A DNA stretch of 64,000 nt, taken from Trichuris trichiura. Its lineage: Eukaryota; Nematoda; Enoplea; Trichinellida; Trichuridae. The position numbers were made by a program, and so were the translations under genes. Numbering within the stretch: position 1 is the stretch's first letter; each line of letters opens with the position of its first letter. The DNA lies in the NCBI GenBank assembly GCA_037903355.1, contig JBAJFE010000014.1, positions 5,766,001-5,830,000 on the forward strand, written 5' to 3'. The notes beneath the pieces were generated by a model. The model ran no database searches, was not told where the DNA came from, and saw only the letters and a list, made by a program, of their open reading frames with translations. Positions 33,801 to 45,600 of the stretch are shown piece by piece.

Positions 33801-36800
33801 AAAAGTTTGGTTACGTGATATAGGTGGAAGAGTAAAATGAAAAGTTTTCAACGCAATGCTTTTCAGATGAAATGCTACGCCCGTCAGGAGAAGCTGTTGC
33901 AGGCATCCAGAGTTTTGGTGACACGGGATATGGGAAAACTGCTAGTCTTTTGTTAAAAAGATGTGTGCAGATGATCCAGGAAAACGGTGACGGTGACATT
34001 AGTGAGTTTACCTTGCTAACTTTAGGCTGAAGCTGAAATAAACTTAACTGAGAGAAGAATTAACGCTAAAATGGGAAGCAGTTGATTTCCCACTGCATAA
34101 GTAATGTCGGCACTCCATTTATGTATGGATTAATACCTTCAGTTTTCTTGCATAAATGATAAATGTTGCCGAATCATTGGAATACGATGTTAAAATCGTC
34201 ATGGTTTTCTGCCACACGTATCACCGTCTGCATCAGCGTTCATGACGTCTTTTCAGAGCGTCGCGGTGGTCAATGATTTGTTTATTTCCATTACAATTGG
34301 TTACTTGGGTCTTTCGTATTAACTGCGCACCAGTGCCGGCAGGCGGCAACTTCAAAGGGAGGCCAAGTGGAGCTAAGACAACAATGCCAGCCATCTTGTC
34401 CTGCCCTAGTCTAAGCCTAAGCCTAAACATAACGGAATTCCTCTGCAGGTATTCCGCAGGTCAATAATCGCTAATAACCGGGTCAATCACACTTCACTAC
34501 GTAGTATCATCGCGTATTACCCATTAGTGTTGCCGCCATTACTCCTGGGGGGAAGAATGTTGTCAAGATCCAAAAGCGCCTTACAGGAAACATGGGAAAT
34601 TCAGGAAAACCGCAATTCAGGGCACAATTCCTGTAAGAAAGTTTAACTGTAAGCAACAGCGGAGAAGAGTCATAAATAAGCTGCGTCAGAAAAGGAATCG
34701 TACAGTACTTCTGCTTTTATTCAGCCTTTAACCACGGGAAGTTATGAGTTTTTGGATTTTTCGCCGCCTTTCCCCCTCCTCCCGGAAGTGCCGCCTGCAC
34801 TTCCGGGGGGAGGCGGCGAAAGATCTGAGTCCTCACACCGGATCTGAATAACACTTTCTTTCCTTTCATGGTAGTGTTTTATTAACGAGCTTACCTTTAC
34901 GATGGAACTCTTTATCGCGAAAGAATTTGAATTAGATTTCAGGAGCGGAACGCATGCGTCTTTAGCTTATAGCAAAAGTCGTTTCAGTTTTCGAATACGC
35001 AGAAAAGAATGAGCATCCATCGGACTCACTTTTTAAAATCTTAGTATCTTCAGTCATGGGCGAACTGAAGTCTCTGTCAGACGTAGAAGGTAGCGCTTCT
35101 TCATTTGCTTGTACCTTCATCCTACTAAAATAAAATTTGACCTTTTGTTTCGCATGTGGTCTTCTTTTGTACTGTAGTTGACTGTATGGTCCCAAGCTAG
35201 CTCGGAGGCTTCTTATGGTTATCTTGCTTCATTCCGCATTATAATCATTGTCTTCAAAACACTGTAACCGTTTCTCAATAGTATTTAGAGCATCTCATAG
35301 TTCAGCAATGCATAACTGACGCAAAAGAGTTACTCGATTTTCATCATGATCTATTCTTTTTCTTCCTTCTGCTTCCATTGCATATCTTCGGTAGTCAGAT
35401 CACCCCACTGAAATTTTAAAATGACACTAATTTCCTGATATTCCTCTTCTTCAAACTCTAACCTGCTCGCCCGCTAATGCCGCTTAAGGCTAGAAGTCTT
35501 TAAAATTGCAGATCAGATCCCTGAAAATTTTCTGCCCAACGCGATTCAAGCATTCTTTCGATACGTCTTTCCAAGCGTTTGCGATATTACTAATGGCCAT
35601 TCTCATGTCATAGCTTCTGGTATGAGTCATAAACCATTTGCCACAGTAAAATTAGATTTCAGTTGCACGACTAAACAACGGGAATAATATCAAAACGTGG
35701 CGAGTGCTCGCTCTTGTCAGATAAAAAAATGCAGGAAATTTTTGCCGTAAACCCACGCTTTCCAACTGGCAAAATTGCATATGAGCGGAAACTGAATCGC
35801 TCTATGTGAGGAAGTGTATTAATTTTGAAATCGATTACAAGAAAAATTCGAATATACTAACACAGTGATTCTCACGGTGGGGCATGTGCCCCACTGGGGA
35901 GACCTCTTAGGAGTCCGGGGGGGGGGGCAAATTGCCAGGGAGTCCTTGTGGGGCCTTTTGAGCCGTAGGGGGCATATGCCCCACCTGGGCCATCGCGTTG
36001 AAGTCCATAGGAAGGTACAGCCTGCGGGTCAGTATTGTGTCTACTGCATAGGAGAAAGTTGCATACCGTTGCGTCCCGCGATTCTGGCTGGCTGGAAAGG
36101 ATGACAGGGGGTCAGTCGGCTCAGAGGTGAGAACGTAAGAGTTTTCGACACACAATGTGGGAAACGCTTTCCCCACATAACTTTGTGCAGCACCTACATT
36201 ATGACGTCCCGGCTATTCTCGTCTTCTCTTCCAGCCTATCAGCGCACTCAGAATTGGCCAGTAAAAATTGGTGGCCCAAACGCTCAGAAGCGTTCACAAG
36301 GGGGCCCTGGAGACCCTGACCTTGAGAAACATTGTACTAATACGTGTTAAACGAGGATTCCCTATGCTCTTATTTTTCCACTGCCTTTATTGCACATTAT
36401 GGGTTCAGCAGTGGACTGACCATAGGCTAGTGACCGAATTATTTAACCAGCCATCTTGTTGCATAACCAACGCCAGTGCGAGAACACTTGGAATTCGAAG
36501 CCAGGAACTGTGGTTCAGTGAGGTGTCCACTCTCTTGACTACTACGCTGTGTGCACATAAAAATCGCTGGGCTAACAAAAACTCTCTGGCCTTTTCTGTT
36601 CTGGTGAATCGCGAGCCCTGAGTAATCTGGTTATCCTGTCCTGTCACAAATCCATCCTATAGCGCGCAGATTCTGCGCTGTCACCTGAGCTTTTATGTAA
36701 TTTTTCAGTAGGATGCAAATGCTGAGCAGAATCGTGGCTACGTCATTGTTGTAACAGACTGTCGATGAAAAGAGATTCACTGTAAAGGACTACAAAGTTT

Positions 36801-37205
36801 CATGCCGTTTTAAATTAGCGTCAATAATTTCTTCTGGCTGTTTTAGAGGACACGGAGCAGCTTGGTAATTTATTATTATTTTTTAAAATGATTTCATCGG
36901 TTGACCTGCTCCATTCGCTTTACAAGAACTCACTAATAGGAACACATCTGATGGATTGTATGTTTATTCTTATTTAGAGATGCTAGAACGTTTTAGGTAG
37001 TTAAACCGTTTGAACACAAACTGCAAATGTCAATACATGTATTAGCAGATAGATAATAAAATTTAAATTGAAACCATCGCAAAAGTAATGTCTAATTATA
37101 GGCGGCTCGTCCGTTTCGGCAACAGATCACTGTGAGAAGGAGTTGGAGTCTGCTTCTCTGGAACACGGCTCGATGACAACTGAAATAACTGATTTGGACA
37201 AATGA
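30877..37205 (+). CDS. unidentified 213-aa protein with Walker-A-like motif
   Basis: Three exons, 30877-31279, 33867-34001 and 37102-37205, join in phase through acg/gtaata, cttttcag, att-a/gtgagt and attatag, giving 213 aa. I do not recognise it. Residues 152-159 read GDTGYGKT, which fits GxxxxGK[ST], preceded by a hydrophobic VAGIQSF strand and followed by ASLLLKR, so a nucleotide-binding P-loop is possible, but the protein is short for any P-loop family. The first exon is helix-rich (IAILGLLNRMLRDFAVDMF); the tail is acidic and Ser/Thr-rich. Exon 1 also stays open past the donor to a TGA at 31300-31302, a 141-aa alternative. The two introns (2.6 and 3.1 kb) hold PLE, hAT and SINE-like repeats. 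Confidence 0.55.
31420..31735. repeat. compound PLE-tail repeat
   Basis: Contains gctcatccatccgttggtag with gcctgttaaaagacatcctg on one side and ctaccaacggatggatgtgc with a degraded core (agctttcagggctaaccttg, tctcgtcgtcagcg) on the other. Two arm types meet in inverted orientation, so it is a junction of two PLE tails. Confidence 0.7.
31946..32294 (+). pseudogene. Penelope-like element C: C-terminus and tail
   Basis: The plus frame reads STSINRDKGVEVNTIWVALV then SKTSCCLLQPSN, homologous to the PLE C-terminus in copies A and D (INRDNGVEISEAWTDLINQT). It is followed by CTGAAGA-C-GGAAC (32133) and then the common end gtagggcttttgtatgg and tcagaaacaaagaatg. This locus shows the coding end and the repeat arm physically joined, which links the dispersed arms to PLEs. 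Confidence 0.75.
32300..33142. other. intronic stretch
   Basis: Within intron 1 of the 30877-37205 gene. No repeat or coding block recognised. Confidence 0.4.
33143..33418. repeat. PLE-tail inverted repeat
   Basis: Arms from gtttgacccgtttccgtg through ttaccagaggatggatgagc to ggaacaagagcagttctg, and their approximate complement, with an asymmetric centre near 33265-33300. Arms differ at many positions, so it is older than 54664-54945. Confidence 0.8.
34757..34823. repeat. GC-rich hairpin
   Basis: The sequence ttcgccgcc, a pyrimidine run and cccggaagtg are followed after ccgcctg by cacttccgggggg and aggcggcgaa. This gives a near-perfect stem of roughly 30 bp with a short loop in an otherwise AT-rich intron. 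Confidence 0.8.
35863..36334. mobile_element. hAT-type MITE, 472 bp, copy 2
   Basis: Begins cagtgattctcacggtgg and ends ccttgagaaacattg, with target duplication tactaaca/tactaata (7 of 8). Same length and layout as the element at 103-574. A run of 10 G lies near 35918-35927. It lies in intron 2 of the 30877-37205 gene. Confidence 0.85.
36470..36560 (-). repeat. tRNA-derived SINE-like segment
   Basis: On the minus strand an A-box-like agcgtagtagtcaag is followed about 35 bases later by a B-box-like gcttcgaattcc. The spacing fits a tRNA-type polymerase III promoter, but no clean cloverleaf can be folded, so a degraded tRNA-derived SINE is more likely than a tRNA gene. Confidence 0.4.
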
Positions 37206-37332
37206 AAAGTTCCACCAGTTGTAAATTGGTGCCTAACAGTGTTTAGTGATTAAGCATATTATTTCACATTTTAAAATCATGCATTAATAAACAGTACAAA
37301 ACGGTGCTAATGACTTGTCCGCTGCGTTCAAA

Positions 37333-38028
37333 ATGAAAAAGTTGGCTCTGTCATATTCTTCAGAACTGCCGGCTGATCAAGCAGCGAAGCATGCTCAACT
37401 CGCTAACTCAATTCAGCCGTTCATTTTCAGTGTTGTACGCATGACTGAAGAGCAATCGTCTTCTCATGTGCCATTCCATCCTTTCAAAAAAATTGGGTAG
37501 TTTTCACGTAACACGACTGATGCTTTCTTACAAAAGCTCGCGCTATGGGAGTTCACACTCTACAGTACGCAAAATCCAGGCGACCTGCCACTCTTGCAGT
37601 TTCATTTATATGTGTTTAAACGAGATGTGAAACATGATGCGACGTTAAACTGATGCATATGGAATTTCGTATATTGGTCAAGTAATTCATTAAAATTTGC
37701 TCCCTGCCTGGTGGCGTCATGCAGAAGTTTGCTGTTTCAGTTGCTTAGTTCCATAGTCTGAACTGATCTAGTCATATATCTAGACCATTTTTTTGAAATT
37801 CTAGAAAACTGTGGTTTTTACACTTTTACTCGACAGCCTCAATGATGGACTGCGAGTGATTGCGGTGTCTCACCGCGTTGAAGTTCAGAGAAGTTAAACT
37901 TCAAATGCACACGTGTTCAATGTTGATGCAGAAATCATCCCGAAGGCAGCATTAAGTTTAAAGAGTGGGAACTGTTCCAGAAGCTGAAATTAGACGATGA
38001 CATTTTGAAGAGAGCAATAGGAACGTAG
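37333..38028 (+). CDS. unidentified small two-exon protein, 86 aa
   Basis: Exons 37333-37496 and 37932-38028 join in phase (ATT-GG/gtagtt, gatgcag/A) to give 86 aa. Blocks: LPADQAAKHAQLANSIQPF, then SSHVPFHPFKKIG, then NHPEGSIKFKEWELFQKLK ending DDDILKRAIGT. The second exon is charged and helix-like. It starts 127 bp beyond the previous gene's stop, so an upstream exon or a shared transcript cannot be excluded. No family recognised, no signal peptide or membrane segment. Confidence 0.5.
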
Positions 38029-38579
38029 GTAAAGATCAGCAAGCGAAAATTAGCGATACAGTAATGGGTTCATTACCCGTTCGTCAACAGATGTCTTGCG
38101 CATAGTAGAGAGGGAAAATTTGTATGCATACGTGTACAGTGCGAATTGACTGGGGCGTGAAAGTAGCTAGACTAGTAGTTCGTTTAGACTCAAGGGGCTG
38201 TCAATGAGGATCCCATTTTTGGATCACATTTTACATGTGAGGAAGGGTGGCCCCAGTGCTGTAGTAAAAAAATGCTTCAGTATGCAGGTGAACGAACGAC
38301 AACCTTCATCCAGAACAAGTTATACCCTGTCTGTGTTGCTATGCCATAGGAATTAAAAGATATTCTTTCTTCAAACCCAACGATTCAACCACAATGAAGC
38401 CTACTGGGAATAACTCGAACAAGATGTAAGAAATCAATAAAATATTGATAGATTAGCATGAAGTGGTCCATATTCAAAGCGGTTTTATACTTACCCACTT
38501 AATCTTTATTTGTAAACGGATTGTTCCTGTTGAGCGGTAAAGAAGCAATAAAGCGATAAGTGAATCCAGAAAACCAGAG
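38029..38579. other. unassigned intergenic stretch
   Basis: Only short frames; one plus-strand segment near 38200-38290 has coding-like codons but no motif I can name. Confidence 0.3.
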
Positions 38580-39600
38580 CATTCGGAATGCAACTGTTTC
38601 CGTCTTCAATGCCAGGGCATAGGCAGATGTAGTTGCCTGTTATGATGTTTTATACCACTGACAAACGGGTCAAGAAGCTAACGAGCAGCACCTGGTCTGG
38701 TTGATCAGGTCAGTCCACGCTTCGCTAATCTCCACACCGTTATCGCGGTTGATGGTTTTATTGTGGCAGATATTAAATGCTTCTTTTACTCTTCGTAAAG
38801 AAAATTGGTTCTCGCGACAAATAATCGTTGGTCTGAGGTCGGGTGGGCATTCAGAGGAACGTTGAACGACTGCTGAGCTTTTTATCGCGTCTGCCATTGC
38901 CTTCGCTAGATTTCTCTATGTCTTCGTAGTTAATTTCTTCTTTGCTGGTCTGCCATGTCCTTTACGTTGGGCTGTCAATGTTTCCTCATCTCTCTGTGAG
39001 TCGTTCAAGTCAGGTCCTGTTTGTTGTTGTCCATTGAGTTTGATCAAAGCTCGTTTGTAGTGATTGAGTGCGTCCACATGCTAGGTGAACCTATGAAATA
39101 AAGTGTTGCCCGTTTCTCCTACGTAGGAGGCGTTGCAACTGCACGTGATCATATAAACGACTCCTGGCCTCTCGTCCGGAGGTACCCTTATTTTATCGTT
39201 AGGTAAGATTGCGCAAAATGAATAAGGCGTTTTGAAGTGCAATGTGAAATCTAATGCTTTCCCAAACGTTTGAAGTGTTCGTGAGTGCCGGTGTAATAAG
39301 GTAGAATTATCATAGGACCTTGTTTTTCTCACCCGGTAACCGTTAGAGTGTTAGTCATGCGCCATACAACAGATGACACTAGGTTATTAGAGTAACCATT
39401 GGCGTGAAAGGTTACTTTTATGTACCTGAGTTCACTGCCAAGAAACTCAGCATCACATATGCTCAACGGTCTGGCAACCATCCCACGCGTGTTACCAGTG
39501 ACCACTGATCATGGATGATGAGAGGAGAAATGAAGATAGTGAGCAGAGTGGATTGGTTCGCGGCAGACGGTGGTCTTTAATCTGTTCTTGAATCTGATAA
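38580..39600 (-). pseudogene. Penelope-like element D: RT thumb, GIY-YIG, C-terminus, tail
   Basis: Read from 39600 downward: SAHYLHFSSHHP (RT end), then LPYYTGTHEHFKRLGK-type linker, then PGVVYMITCSCNASYVGETG (39180-39120), the PLE GIY-YIG core. After a stop at 39081 come HYKRALIKLNGQQQ and the C-terminal domain at 38897-38670 (CPPDLRPTIICRENQFSLRR, INRDNGVEISEAWTDLINQT). Near 38620-38585 the tail shows TTGAAGA-C-GGAA...TTCC-GAA, a degraded hammerhead-like core. Several stops and shifts make it inactive. With copy B it covers nearly the whole PLE protein. Confidence 0.85.
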
Positions 39601-39855
39601 CCTGATACTTGCCACTTTTTACCGAATTATTACTTTCACTAAAGGTGGGACAACGTGGTTCTCAAAGCTCCGGACTATGTTCTTCTCTGACTCTTCTACA
39701 GTAAGTGCTTAGCGATTCACTGATAAGGAGCATTTATTAGCTTTAATTTCAAAAACTCTAAAACGCGCTAACACAAAGCAGTATTGTAGTTTACTATAAA
39801 AACCTACGGACGCCTTAATAGCATCCAATTTTTAATAAGACCCTTATAATGGACC

Positions 39856-40264
39856 TTGTTTCCCTTATAATAAGACCTGGTCTTATATTTATTTTTCTTT
39901 CAAAAAAGGTGGCAGGGCTTATTTGCCGGGGTGCTGTATTATGATATCAGATACCACATTCTACATTTGCTTATATGAAGCGTAAATGTAAAGGAAGAAG
40001 CGTGTCGAAACGCCTAGAAGAAGAACCATAGATGTAAGGCTAGAAAAATGTTCAAACAGCTACGTTTGTTCGAACAGAATCATGTCAAGATGTTCTAACG
40101 TACGATACACCCGTCACATTTTTCAACGGACTTGCTAAATATGCCTCTCTGGAGGACGATCGCAACTGAGCCTTATTCTCAGGGTAGGGCTTAAATCAAC
40201 CAGCACCCTAAACTTAGTGCTAGGGCGTATTTTTAGGGACGGTCTTATTATAGGAGAAACACAG
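39856..40264. repeat. TIR element (ATAATAAGACC family), 0.4 kb
   Basis: Left end cttgtttcccttataataag and right end ggtcttattataggagaaac are inverted repeats of each other. The interior matches the truncated copy at 21678-21862. No coding capacity, superfamily not assigned. Confidence 0.7.
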
Positions 40265-40815
40265 TAAAATAAAAGCAGCAATCACGAAGGGTCCACCATT
40301 TGCAGTACCATTTGGTTCAGAGCGCTTTACTGTAAATCGTAACGTCAGAAACCGAGATGCGTACCGATGTAATTAATGATGAGCCGGAGCACAGAGATTA
40401 CGTCCTAAAGGATAGACATTCATGAAGATGTTTTAGTGTACTTCTTTTTTAGCGCAAGCCCAAACCCGTTTCAGATAAAGCGTTGGACTTACGTTTAACC
40501 CCATAAACACAAGCACAGGCGTCCTATCAAGAAGGACAGCTTGTCATCTATTGACAGCAAACCATTTAACACTTTCTGAAACGATGTTTCTTTTAATATC
40601 CTTTCTTTTGGTATGCGTTTAATTATTCAATGCCGTATGAGTGTAACATTGGCAAAATCGTTAGACGACAATACTTTATTTAGTAAGGTATACATAAGAC
40701 GAAATTCAGAATGTCAAAGTAATACAAGATCCTGGAGTAATTATGAAAAAGATTCCGTTAGACCTCTCAATCAACTGAGTCTTCTCAACTTGCTACTATT
40801 TTTTAGCTTCCCTCA
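40265..40815. other. unassigned stretch
   Basis: No coding or repeat structure recognised. Confidence 0.3.
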
Positions 40816-41330
40816 TCAGAACTTCTGACGCATCACCTCTTCGACGTTGTCAAACGTAGACTCACGATTGTCGCAATGCATTATAGCTGAGCCAAACGCG
40901 TCATAACTTGACGGAAAATTGGCGATCATTACAGTCGACAACAATCCATTAAATTCTGGGTCAGGTTCTTCTGAGTTGTTGGACGTCTCGTGCGTATAAA
41001 TCGTCCAAAGGTTCACTTTCTGAGCATTATCGATAACAGCGGGCCAGCTACATCCCCGGGGTTTTGGCTTCGACTCAAAAATAGCCCCAAAGTCCAGCCT
41101 TACTAATTCAAACACAAGCATGCTGCTGGTCCTGCAGCGACTCAATATCGAGAGCAATGGTCACATGAGCATTTCTGATTGCTCAGCAAAACGTTGTACG
41201 TAAAGAATGTTCGCTGCAGTCAATGCTGGCCACATAACCGAGTTCTCGATATACCTATACAGTTGCACTTCCTCACTGTCCACTCCATATTAGGCCGTCA
41301 GTCGTAGTACTTCACACCATTCAACTTGGA
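40816..41330 (-). pseudogene. copia-type gag-like remnant
   Basis: The minus-strand frame 41157-40816 includes GLLSTVMIANFPSSYDAFGS then TFDNVEEVMRQKF, resembling the LLxSLPxSYxxF and L-L-D-V block of Ty1/copia gag (UBN2). Upstream, in other frames, KLNGVKYYD and a MWPALTAANI-like stretch fit the gag N-terminus (KLNG.NY). Broken by stops. The assignment rests on these short matches only. Confidence 0.35.
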
Positions 41331-42602
41331 AAGCTGCCACTTCTCTTTTCTGCCATCATTTTTAACCGCTAACTGAGCGATTTTCAGAAAACGCGACAAT
41401 CACTATTACGAAGCGCGAACTCGACGAATAATGAGCGCAGACGAGCAAGACGAGCATACGAAACTCGTACGCCAAGGTACCTCACGGAATGACCTCACAG
41501 CCACGAAACTGTGCTAGCACTTGTTAGGGTCTGTTGCGCATTAGATGACGCCCGTTCACTGCTTCGCACGCAAACGTTTCCACGCAACTTGTACGTCTAT
41601 TGTGAACTGCTGTGCAAAAGTGAGTGCATTCAGCCGCTTCTTAATTGCATGAAAAAATCAGCCTTCTCTATCTGAAGATGTGGCTTTTCTTGACCGCTCT
41701 TGCACAGCAGTAGAAAATTTTTTAGTGTCTGTTGGTTTGCGACAAGCGATATCAGAGTTTTCGGAAACCGTCGGCTTACAAGTTCAGCGCTGTTAACGTA
41801 GAGGCCTTGGCCAATTTTGTAAAGCAATAAGAGTTCATATACTACTGTCAAGAAACAGCTGATTAAAAGGCCAAAGTCCAAACACTGTTGAGGACAGAAA
41901 AAATGATTTCCGAAAGCTCCGATACTTTTTGTTACATACTATCAGAGACTAAACAATTTTTTACTGTAACATTCTCTGCCCAGTTTTCCCCAACCACTAT
42001 ACTGCACGTGGTATTGAGTATTTAGTTAACGGTTATCTCGTTGTCTTAGAGCGTGTTCACGGCAAGCAGCGCTAAGACACAAAAGCTCAAAGCAAACGTA
42101 GACAGCAACCTTTCATTTCTTGCGCAACGGTCAAAAACTCCTAATAATGATAAGGAGGCGCAAGATGGAGTAGGCAATATGTAGGTGAGAGGGTAAATTG
42201 TTAAGCGTCTAAATTAACTCTAACAAAGTTTTAAATGATGCGTTCAAATAGGTTCGGAAACATTTCAGTGGGGGTACGCCTACGAGTAGGAAAATGCATT
42301 CTTTAGCATGACGTCAAGGAGCATTGAATTATGCACCTATTCTGCAGTTTAAAAGCAACAGATGCTGTAGCTTAGCCGCAGACATCAACTTATCTGAATC
42401 GCTAAGGTTCTCTATAAGTCATAAAGGGATCAACAAGACAAAATTATATGAACAGCAGAGAAGAGTATTAACATTACCAGTAAATGATCAATATATTTTG
42501 CAAAGTAGTAAGAATTCACGCACTACCATCAAGATACAGTTGATCAGAAACCAGCTTGGATAACCAAGCAAACGCAACCTTATGGTGACAGCATGAACAA
42601 TT
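41331..42602. other. unassigned stretch
   Basis: Short open frames on both strands (for example 41881-41630 minus, 42324-42563 plus), no motif or splice support. The 3' end of the neighbouring minus-strand gene should lie just left of 42603. Confidence 0.3.
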
Positions 42603-45600
42603 TCACGGAAGTTTGAGAATTATAGCTTTCATAACTGCAGCAGCCTGCAAAGCTGCATACGGTTGCCAATCTTTTCCTTTTGTACCATCGCTAGCGTCGG
42701 CGATACCTCGAATCAATGTCCAACTACCAATACGGTTGCCAAAGACAGATTCGATGACTGTGTCAAATCCAGCATCAAACGCAATTAGTCCGAACCGTCG
42801 AGTGAAATCGTCTTTCAAAACTTGATGTTTGAAAACAATCTTGCTTGCAGCAATTGGACCAAGATGCAGTTTTGATTTCTCGGAATTGACGGCAGGGTTG
42901 CTTCTAGCCGGCTGCTGTCCATCCACGTTAACCGAAGGCCGATTAAATGAAAACTCTGTATCCTTCGCCGCGTTGTGGATCGCATCAAGACAATCGGACG
43001 AAAAAACATCCCAATTAGCACTGTCGTCTGATGAAGACCTGGAAATCAAAAAATTGCGCTTGCCTTTCTGAATGTTGCATCTCCTACATTAAGGATATCC
43101 GCATGTATAAAAAAATTGAATTAGCTATTAGTACTTCTTAATATTATTAATTCGTCGATGAAGTGAAGATGAAATCTACCTGATTTCTTGTGCTATGTTT
43201 GTTATCAAATCGTCATGTTGTACCCATGTCTTCACGCCATAGCATTCAACCTATAAGAAAATAATGAATACAGAGCGGCTTGCAACCATAAAGACCGACC
43301 CGACGGGCGGCGAAATACGCCGATGACAGGTCATGGGTAGACCCAAAAGCTTTGTAAATAATGTTAATTAAACAACGGGTTAAAAATACCGCGAAAAAAT
43401 TTAGAAAAAAAATAATAATTATTATTTTTCTTCTAAAGCACTTCTTCTCTTCTTTATTATTATAACTTAAATTATTAACTTTTCGCTCCGTCGCCCCCGG
43501 CGGGAAAATTTTTGCAATACCGCTACTCGTGAGAAACTTTTGCAGAAAAGACTTCTACTCCTCGTCACATGAAAGGCGTACTATACCACTCCTGCTTTTC
43601 CTCCAACCATTTTATGATGGGAAAATTTCTGCTTGCCTTTCATATCTCTTCTCACACTTTTCAGAACATGGAGTCACACAAGCAAGAAGCATTCATTAGC
43701 CTTTCTCAAAAAAAGTCAATGTGCGTCTATTTGCTCTTTTAACCACATCAAAAATAATTGTAGTGACAACAAACCAGATTGAAGTGAAAACGCTTAAGCG
43801 AAAGGATACAAAAGAAACTATAATGCAAGTTTGCGACTGCACATAAACAGAAACTATTCAATGTGATGGGTGTGCTTGATGCAGGACGAGCAAGTTGTCT
43901 ATGTTTGGCTGCATCTTTGTCATCATCAGTCTAAGGTCGCCTTGATTCACTATATCCAGCCGACTTCTCTTGCTACTTAACAGTTCCGTAACCGTGCTGA
44001 ATCCGCATTCCGCTAGATAAGATGATGGAAACGCAATAAGGAAGTTTTCTACAGCAGCCCATAACTTGCCGCCTCTTGTCCCATAATGCTTTTGAATCTG
44101 CCGCCTCCACTTCTGGGGGAGTTGAGCTAAGAAAAACGCCGTTGTTCCATTGCGCCCTCCATCCCCACTTGACCTCCTTTGAAGTTGTCGCCGCCACTTC
44201 TGGTGAAGGCGAGTTAAGAAAGACCCTTCTTACGAAGGTCTCTTTGAGAGCCCTCCTGCATTAGGGATAATTGTGCCAGAGTTCCTCTTATGTGATTCCT
44301 AACGCCCCCGCACGGGGTTCCCATCGCCCACTTTGAAAACCCATGCTGTAGATCGACTGGTCAAGTTATAGAGAACACGTCTACTTTGGGGAAGGGGTGT
44401 GAGTGGAACAACTCGCCGATTACTCTAATGTATGAGACCTCCATTTTGCTGCTCACGAACAATGCTTTATCATTTACACTGATCAAAACTGCATGTGCGT
44501 GCATTTCGAAACGCATTGCAGACATTAAGCGATTAGGAAGCCCGCCATTTGGAATTCATCACCTAATTCACATCTGAGCTGAAACACACCGAAGGTGCGG
44601 GCAATATTGTCAGCCGTGCTGTATCTTGCATACATGCATAGCTGTATAGCGTTCACCATTTACCATATTATTGGCATTGAGTATAATTAAAGACTGCTTT
44701 ACGTTGCTAAGCCAGCAATGACAATAGCTTAGGTTGTTAAAACAATCGATAGTAGCTCGCTACATATGTTGAACACAGATGTAGGAGTGGCTTTCAAACA
44801 GCTTTCTGCACAATTGCAAAAGTAGCATTAAATGAAAAAAACAAGTATAAGAATGTCCAACCTGGTTGGAATCTCGATTTCTCTGGAGTGAATCACAAAT
44901 AATGTATGCGTATGGATACTGACTTGACGCCGGCGCGGAAACAACAACGTCACCCAAGTGAACTGCTCCGTCACCGTCAGATGAATTAGGCGCCAAGCCA
45001 CCGACGCCAACAACAAATACATGCTCAACTTCTGGAAAGCCGCCTGCAGCAATGTCGCAGTTGCAACAGTAAGGAAACAAGCTAATCAAGCACAAGTACC
45101 TAAAAGCCTTGTAGTGATACTACCGGCAGAAATTTTTTCCGACCGCGATTGGCCAACAACGGAAAGTTTCGTGGAAACAACTCGGTGACTCCCGATGTTA
45201 CCAAGTGTGTAAACATTGGATTCTCCTGTAATTGATCAACCGAATGAATAGCATCTAACTGACATAAAGTACCATCAGATTTATAGCGGACGTATGTGCG
45301 TCTGTTTTGCAGCATTGCATCAACCGCCAGCTTTTCAGCGTATAATGCAGTGACAATTGCTACTGTTGGCCGATCACTACGGTTCACTTTTGGCATCTGC
45401 TTACCCATGGCATTTTCTACAATATTTGCTCAGTATAAGCCAGCACCGAGCACATCGCATTATCAGACATACGGAAATCAGCATCTTTATCTACTCGGAT
45501 CCACTGGTCAGATTCCAAATGGGTAATAACACCACGCATTTCTAGCTGAGACAGAAATTCTTCAACAATTGCACATGAACTGTTCAAAGTGCTGGCAATT

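Noticed and set aside
36470..36560. Possible tRNA gene
   Set aside because: A- and B-box-like blocks are present but acceptor and anticodon stems do not form; called a SINE-like remnant instead.
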